Shown here piece by piece: positions 5,470 to 8,876 of a DNA stretch of 8,876 nucleotides. The notes under the pieces were generated by a model. It worked only from the letters and a program-made list of their open reading frames with translations, ran no database searches and had not been told where the DNA came from. The stretch lies in the NCBI GenBank assembly GCA_023259925.1, contig JALRDS010000019.1:1-8876 (forward strand), read 5' to 3'. The stretch comes from Candidatus Saccharimonadia bacterium (GTDB lineage Bacteria; Patescibacteriota; Saccharimonadia; Saccharimonadales; Saccharimonadaceae). A program made the position numbers and the translations under genes. Numbering within the stretch: position 1 is the first letter of the stretch; every line of letters begins with the position of its first letter.

Positions 5470-6205
5470 AGTTGTAAAACGTTATTGTGTGTTCGCGATC
5501 AAGCCAGCGCAAAATCAGTGTTCGCGTTTGGCTGTCGTGGAACTCCGGGAATACGAGCACTGCAACCGCGGTTATACCTGCTGGGCTGTACGCCGACACA
5601 CTATCGAACGACCAGCCGTTATGGCTTGATGGCATTACGGAGCCGCCTGCTGCATTATCAAACGACCCATACAGTGAAGTCCCATCACCCGCAATCCACC
5701 CTACGTGACGCCCGGTGGTATTACGGATGCCGCCTATTGAGGCTACGGCTTGATTGGTTTGTGCCGATGTTTGCCAGAATCCTTGAACACTGTTGCTTGA
5801 TGAGCCGGTGGCACGCAAACTAATGTAGTTATTAGTAGAGTTGGGTGTTAATGCAAATATACCATTCCAGTTAGCGCTGGTGTCATTACTGGTGTCGAAT
5901 ACCCCGTACATAGTGAATGTACGGGTGTTTTGAAAGGGCTCTGCCAGATTCCAAGTGCCTGTGCCTCGTTGATATGCCAGAGGCGCGTTTATTGCAACTG
6001 AATCACTGTCATTTTGAATAACATCAGTTTGAATTGTACGTTGCAGCTGAGTCATTTCTGCTTTTAAGGCACTTGTTCGTGCACGTTCTTGAATGCCGTT
6101 GTAGGCTACTATGCTTATTGCAGCTAGGATGGCAATCACGACAATAACGATAAGTAGTTCAACGATGGTGAATGCGGCCGAATGTAACCTAGAATATTTT
6201 TTCAT
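5468..6205 (-). CDS. Type IV prepilin-like protein 1
   Basis: 245 aa. The class III signal is an 11-residue positive leader (MKKYSRLHSAA) before FTIVELL, with cleavage expected at Ala11-Phe12 in place of the usual Gly-Phe. Glu16 is the conserved mature Glu5, and a long hydrophobic helix ends in AYNGIQERAR. Prepilin peptidase and a type IV pilus machine would export and assemble it. The globular part (about 45-245) has no Cys and many Gly/Ser/Thr/Asn/Trp, with repeated beta-like segments (WNGIFALTPNSTNNYISLRA, HVGWIAGDGTSLYGSFDN, AGITAVAVLVFPEF). It may be a LamG/concanavalin-like sandwich, but that is a guess. The 32-residue N-terminal segment matches the protein at 7892-8800 exactly; the rest does not. 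Whether it is major pilin, minor pilin or pseudopilin cannot be decided. It lies 79 bases downstream of der. Confidence 0.88.
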   Translation of the reverse strand: MKKYSRLHSAAFTIVELLIVIVVIAILAAISIVAYNGIQERARTSALKAEMTQLQRTIQTDVIQNDSDSVAINAPLAYQRGTGTWNLAEPFQNTRTFTMYGVFDTSNDTSANWNGIFALTPNSTNNYISLRATGSSSNSVQGFWQTSAQTNQAVASIGGIRNTTGRHVGWIAGDGTSLYGSFDNAAGGSVMPSSHNGWSFDSVSAYSPAGITAVAVLVFPEFHDSQTRTLILRWLDREHTITFYN

Positions 6206-6207
6206 GT

Positions 6208-6225
6208 TTCGTATGCCCTTACGAA
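6208..6225 (-). other. Small hairpin over the ribosome-binding region of prepilin-like gene 1
   Basis: TTCGTA (6208-6213) and TACGAA (6220-6225) form a perfect 6-bp stem. On the minus strand its 6-nt loop is AGGGCA, the only Shine-Dalgarno-like stretch before the ATG at 6205. It may affect translation of the pilin gene; the stem is short, so this is speculative. Confidence 0.35.
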
Positions 6226-6244
6226 TGATGTTACCATTAGCTTT

Positions 6245-6272
6245 ATTCTACGCTAATTTTTTGGTTTACCAA
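6245..6272 (-). promoter_or_regulatory. Possible promoter of prepilin-like gene 1
   Basis: On the minus strand TTGGTA (6272-6267), 16 nt, TAGAAT (6250-6245). The -35 matches four of six consensus bases and overlaps the inverted repeat at 6259-6274. If used, the leader is about 34 nt. Confidence 0.35.
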
Positions 6273-6274
6273 AA
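6259..6274. other. Inverted repeat between der and prepilin-like gene 1
   Basis: TTTTGGT (6259-6265) and ACCAAAA (6268-6274) form a 7-bp arm pair with a 2-nt centre, 10 bases past the der stop. With a 2-nt loop and no following T-run on the minus strand it is a poor terminator; it may be an operator overlapping the pilin promoter. Confidence 0.35.
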
Positions 6275-6284
6275 TGTAATTTGT

Positions 6285-7841
6285 TTACTCTAGCTCAGAT
6301 TCGTTATTCTTAGCTTGTTTGTATGCTTTTGTAACAGGGGCTTTGCCGGCGGCAACGCGTTCTTTATTTGATTTAATTTGCTTTTCGTCGCGGAAACTAA
6401 ATTTGATTGGCGTACCAGAATAATCATAGGTTTCACGAATCAGTCGCTCTAGGTATCGTTTGTAGCTCCAGTGCACAAATTTTAAGTTGCTTCCGTGAAT
6501 AACAAACCATGGTGGATTGTCGTCGGTTTGGACAATGTAGCGAAGCTTCGGGTGTGTGTTTTTAAGTCCAGCCGGTGGATGGCGATCGATTGCTTTTTGC
6601 AATAGTTCATTCAACACTCGAGTTTTAGTTTCTTGCTTCCTGCGAGCATCGATATCAGTAACAAGGTCGAATAATTTAGAGACATTTTGGCCAGTGATGC
6701 TCGACGTAAAAATCAGTGGAGCCCATGGAGTGAATTTAAACGTATATGAAATACGAGCAGCTAGTGCATCGCGTGTAAACGGGTCTTTGCTAGTGATGTC
6801 GTCATGACTCGCCTTCATGGACTTTGAACGCTGCAGCTTTTCTTTTTTAGTCATTGGCTTCAGGGCTTCAGCTGCTTCTTTTTTCGCAGCACGGGCTTCA
6901 GCTGCTTCAATCGCCTTTTCACGTACTTCTTGCAGGCTATCCCACTTGGTGATGACAATTACTAAGCCTTTACCAGCTTCACTGATTAGGCCGGCGAGGC
7001 GTTGGTCGAGTTGAGTATTGAGCTCATTGACATCCATAAGGAGTAGGCAGATGTCTGACTCTTCAATCGCTTGCAGGGTGCGAAGAACGCTAAACTTTTC
7101 AATGCCAACTTCTTGCTTGCCTTGTCTACGGATGCCAGCGGTATCGAGCAGCTCTATAGTACGTTTGTGGTAGCCGATTTGTACACGGTTGATATCGCGT
7201 GTAGTACCAGCGACGTTTGCAACGACTGCTTGTTGTTTGCCAGCCAGACGGTTAAACAGATTGCTCTTCCCTACATTCGGGCGGCCAATCAAGGCGACCC
7301 GCAGAACATCGTCGGCCTCTTTTGCCCGCGCTACTGGTACGAGTGATGCGATTTCATCGAGTAATTCCGACACGCCTGAATTGTGTTCGGCGCTGGTACG
7401 AATAATTGATTTAATACCAAGTCGACGGAAGTCATCGTCTGGCAGGCTATTCTTTAAATCTGCCTTATTGGTGATTAGGATGACGGGCTTTTTGCTTTTT
7501 AGTGCCTTTTTGGCAACGCTGCGTTCTTCGTCACCAACATGCTGCGTACTATCCACGACTACAAGTATTACATCAGCGGCAATGGCTGCTTCCTCAATTT
7601 GATCTTGAATACTGGCTTCAAATTCGTCTTCTGGGTCTTTTAGTCCAGCGGTATCAACCAGCCAAAATTGTGACTCTTGGCTGTCATTACGGTACGATAC
7701 TTTACCAATCACATTATCACGGGTGGTTCCGGCCTCGCGAGCAACAATCGCCTGCTGGGAACGCACTAAACGATTAAATAGCGAGCTTTTGCCCGCGTTT
7801 GCTCGCCCAATAATTGCGACTGTCGGTAGTTTAGTTGCCAT
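6285..7841 (-). CDS. der: Ribosome biogenesis GTPase Der (EngA) with an insertion in the second G domain
   Basis: 518 aa. Der is a double GTPase that binds the 50S subunit and is needed for its assembly. G domain 1: GRANAGKS (12-19), TTRD (39-42), DTAG (63-66), NKAD (125-128), TSA (149-151). G domain 2: GRPNVGKS (186-193), TTRD (213-216), DTAG (233-236), TKWD (298-301, Thr where NKxD is usual) and SSITG (380-384). The KH-like C-terminal domain covers about 395-485 with WFVIHGSNLKFVHWSYKRYLERLIRE, and a charged tail follows. Between the second G4 and G5 motifs there are about 79 residues, where E. coli Der has about 30; the extra stretch (about 312-360) is rich in Ala, Lys and Glu. No Shine-Dalgarno precedes ATG 7841, and the -10 lies 10 nt upstream. 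Prepilin-like genes on the same strand flank it. Confidence 0.96.
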   Translation of the reverse strand: MATKLPTVAIIGRANAGKSSLFNRLVRSQQAIVAREAGTTRDNVIGKVSYRNDSQESQFWLVDTAGLKDPEDEFEASIQDQIEEAAIAADVILVVVDSTQHVGDEERSVAKKALKSKKPVILITNKADLKNSLPDDDFRRLGIKSIIRTSAEHNSGVSELLDEIASLVPVARAKEADDVLRVALIGRPNVGKSNLFNRLAGKQQAVVANVAGTTRDINRVQIGYHKRTIELLDTAGIRRQGKQEVGIEKFSVLRTLQAIEESDICLLLMDVNELNTQLDQRLAGLISEAGKGLVIVITKWDSLQEVREKAIEAAEARAAKKEAAEALKPMTKKEKLQRSKSMKASHDDITSKDPFTRDALAARISYTFKFTPWAPLIFTSSITGQNVSKLFDLVTDIDARRKQETKTRVLNELLQKAIDRHPPAGLKNTHPKLRYIVQTDDNPPWFVIHGSNLKFVHWSYKRYLERLIRETYDYSGTPIKFSFRDEKQIKSNKERVAAGKAPVTKAYKQAKNNESELE

Positions 7842-7851
7842 AGTAAGGCAT

Positions 7852-7860
7852 ATTATAACA
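7852..7860 (-). promoter_or_regulatory. Extended -10 promoter giving a nearly leaderless der mRNA
   Basis: TGTTATAAT reads 7860-7852 on the minus strand: an exact TATAAT with the TGn extension, in the 50-base gap between prepilin-like gene 2 and der. Transcription would start about 3-4 nt before the der ATG. No good -35 is visible, which extended -10 promoters can tolerate. Confidence 0.62.
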
Positions 7861-7891
7861 GAGGTAGATAAAGTTTGCGAGCATAAGCGAC

Positions 7892-8800
7892 TTAGACTGG
7901 TGGGCCGGTAGATGTAGAATTATTTGCAGTACCGTTCCATATCCAATCAGTTGTGTTGCCGTCGGCGTAATTGTACTGAGTGTTACCTTCGGTTACCATG
8001 ATGCTATCAACGTAGAAAGGAATACCCGCTGTCGTACTTGCACGGATATAAAGCGGATTATTATTTACTTTCGTCCCAGTTACCGTGAAGTATGACCAGC
8101 CAGCCCCAATGGTTCTTCCAGTATTAACACCGTATCCGTCAGCTGCGAAGTTTATATATTGCGAACTAGTTGAGTATACATAAGCGCTAAATGTGTATAC
8201 GGTACCATTGTTACCTGGTGGCGCAATCGATGCACCGGTGTAAGTGCTAGATGTTGAGGGGGTTACTTTGATAGAATATGAGCCCGTACGTCGCTGTTCG
8301 TTTGACCTTGCGATAGTTGCACTAACCGAGTTCCAACCCGTTAAGTTACTTTCTATGCTTGGGTTCGGAATCAAATTCGTCACCGCCCCTACTCCTCCTT
8401 GTCCATGGCCAGGACAGCCACCAGCTTGGGGTGTTGTGTTGTCACTTACTTTGTATGACTTATCTACCACGGTAGTGGTAACGCAGTAGGCACCATTGGT
8501 GCCGGCTGCGTACTGGTAGTTCGTGCCGTTATAGTCAAAGCTGCAAGCAGTGCTGCTTGAGGTGTTAGTAACAATTGTATAGAACTGTCCACACGTAGGA
8601 CTGGTCGCTTCATTATCTACCTGCCATACCTTTATCTTCTTAGCTACTTGTGTAGATGACGAAGCACTTGCACTACTACGTGCCCGTTCTTGTATACCGT
8701 TATATGCCACAATACTAATCGCTGCTAATATAGCGATAACAACAATGACAATGAGGAGCTCGACGATGGTGAAAGCGTGAGTTCTACGGATAGTTGCCAT
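7892..8800 (-). CDS. Type IV prepilin-like protein 2 with a carbohydrate-binding-module-like domain
   Basis: 302 aa. The leader MATIRRTHA precedes FTIVELL; cleavage is expected at Ala9-Phe10 and Glu14 is the conserved mature Glu5. The hydrophobic helix ends in AYNGIQERAR. A pilin-like middle part (about 45-130) holds four Cys (70, 86, 106, 129), enough for two disulfides. Residues about 142-280 read NLIPNPSIESNLTGW, RRTGSYSIKV, YTFSAYVYS and PFYVDSIMVTEG, the pattern of a CBM4/9-like beta-sandwich. The end, NYADGNTTDWIWNGT with NSTSTGPP, is a tail I associate with Saccharibacteria and related surface proteins. The likely role is an exported pilus tip or minor pilin that binds glycan or the host surface; that role is inferred. 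The gene starts 14 nt after the upstream gene's stop and lacks a clear Shine-Dalgarno, so it is probably co-transcribed and perhaps translationally coupled. Confidence 0.88.
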   Translation of the reverse strand: MATIRRTHAFTIVELLIVIVVIAILAAISIVAYNGIQERARSSASASSSTQVAKKIKVWQVDNEATSPTCGQFYTIVTNTSSSTACSFDYNGTNYQYAAGTNGAYCVTTTVVDKSYKVSDNTTPQAGGCPGHGQGGVGAVTNLIPNPSIESNLTGWNSVSATIARSNEQRRTGSYSIKVTPSTSSTYTGASIAPPGNNGTVYTFSAYVYSTSSQYINFAADGYGVNTGRTIGAGWSYFTVTGTKVNNNPLYIRASTTAGIPFYVDSIMVTEGNTQYNYADGNTTDWIWNGTANNSTSTGPPV

Positions 8801-8814
8801 GATGAATCGCAGTT

Positions 8815-8876
8815 CTACATACTTGTGGCAATGCGCATGATTTGTTCGTTGCTGAGGTTTGCCGTACCTTCGATGG
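8815..8876 (-). CDS. C-terminal end of an unidentified upstream gene, cut by the window edge
   Basis: Only 19 complete codons are visible: IEGTANLSNEQIMRIATSM, then TAG at 8817-8815. Reading is open to the right edge in this frame, and the 14-base spacing to prepilin-like gene 2 points to one operon. The context, and a faint resemblance of the tail to pilus ATPase C-termini, suggest a type IV pilus assembly gene such as a PilT/PilB-type ATPase. The fragment is too short to identify. Confidence 0.5.
   Translation of the reverse strand, partial: IEGTANLSNEQIMRIATSM

Noticed and set aside
5449..5823. Plus-strand open frames overlapping prepilin-like gene 1.
   Set aside because: They start within the terminator or pilin 3' end and have no ribosome site. 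The minus-strand frame has a clear prepilin signal.
1..8876. Use of an altered genetic code (TGA as glycine), known in some CPR lineages.
   Set aside because: All recognised proteins read through with GGN glycine codons and end in TAA or TAG. No in-frame TGA is needed to keep any conserved domain open.

Overview
The window looks like part of a small-genome Patescibacteria/CPR chromosome, most likely Candidatus Saccharibacteria (TM7). The assignment rests on pattern recognition, not on a search. The clues are two type IV prepilin-like proteins whose 32-residue N-terminal segments are identical and begin FTIVELLIVIVV, the C-terminal WIWNGT...NSTSTGP motif of the second one, a compact DprA, and a TopA whose C-terminus carries GRFGP-type repeats instead of zinc fingers. 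The standard genetic code fits every reading frame.

Layout, left to right. At 1-483 (minus, truncated at the left edge) lies a sigma-70 region-4-like DNA-binding protein behind an exact TTGACA-17-TATAAT promoter. At 695-3061 (minus) is topA and at 3167-4024 (minus) dprA, in the dprA-topA order seen in many bacteria. The 375-base gap at 4025-4399 holds what looks like a separate plus-strand RNA unit: an extended -10 promoter (4045-4073), about 310 nt of structured but unrecognised sequence, and a strong intrinsic terminator (4354-4391). pth follows at 4400-4972 (minus). At 5085-5405 (plus) is a small two-helix membrane protein gene with its own promoter, leader hairpin, perfect Shine-Dalgarno and GC-rich terminator. 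Its codon use is very unlike that of its neighbours. From 5468 to the right edge the strand is again minus: prepilin-like gene 1 (5468-6205), der (6285-7841), prepilin-like gene 2 (7892-8800) and the last 19 codons of another gene (8815-8876).

The minus-strand genes cover housekeeping (DNA topology, peptidyl-tRNA recycling, 50S ribosome assembly), natural transformation (DprA) and surface appendages (pilins). DprA together with type IV pilins fits a DNA-scavenging epibiont lifestyle, but that link is inference. The two plus-strand units, the 310-nt RNA candidate and the GC-rich membrane protein gene, share promoter architecture (TTGnnn, 17-nt spacer, TGC directly before the -10). They are the least ordinary parts of the window.

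Several minus-strand genes (topA, dprA, pth, der) lack a clear Shine-Dalgarno. der, and perhaps topA, have a -10 hexamer so close to the ATG that nearly leaderless mRNAs are likely. No tRNA, rRNA, CRISPR array, transposase or att site was seen.
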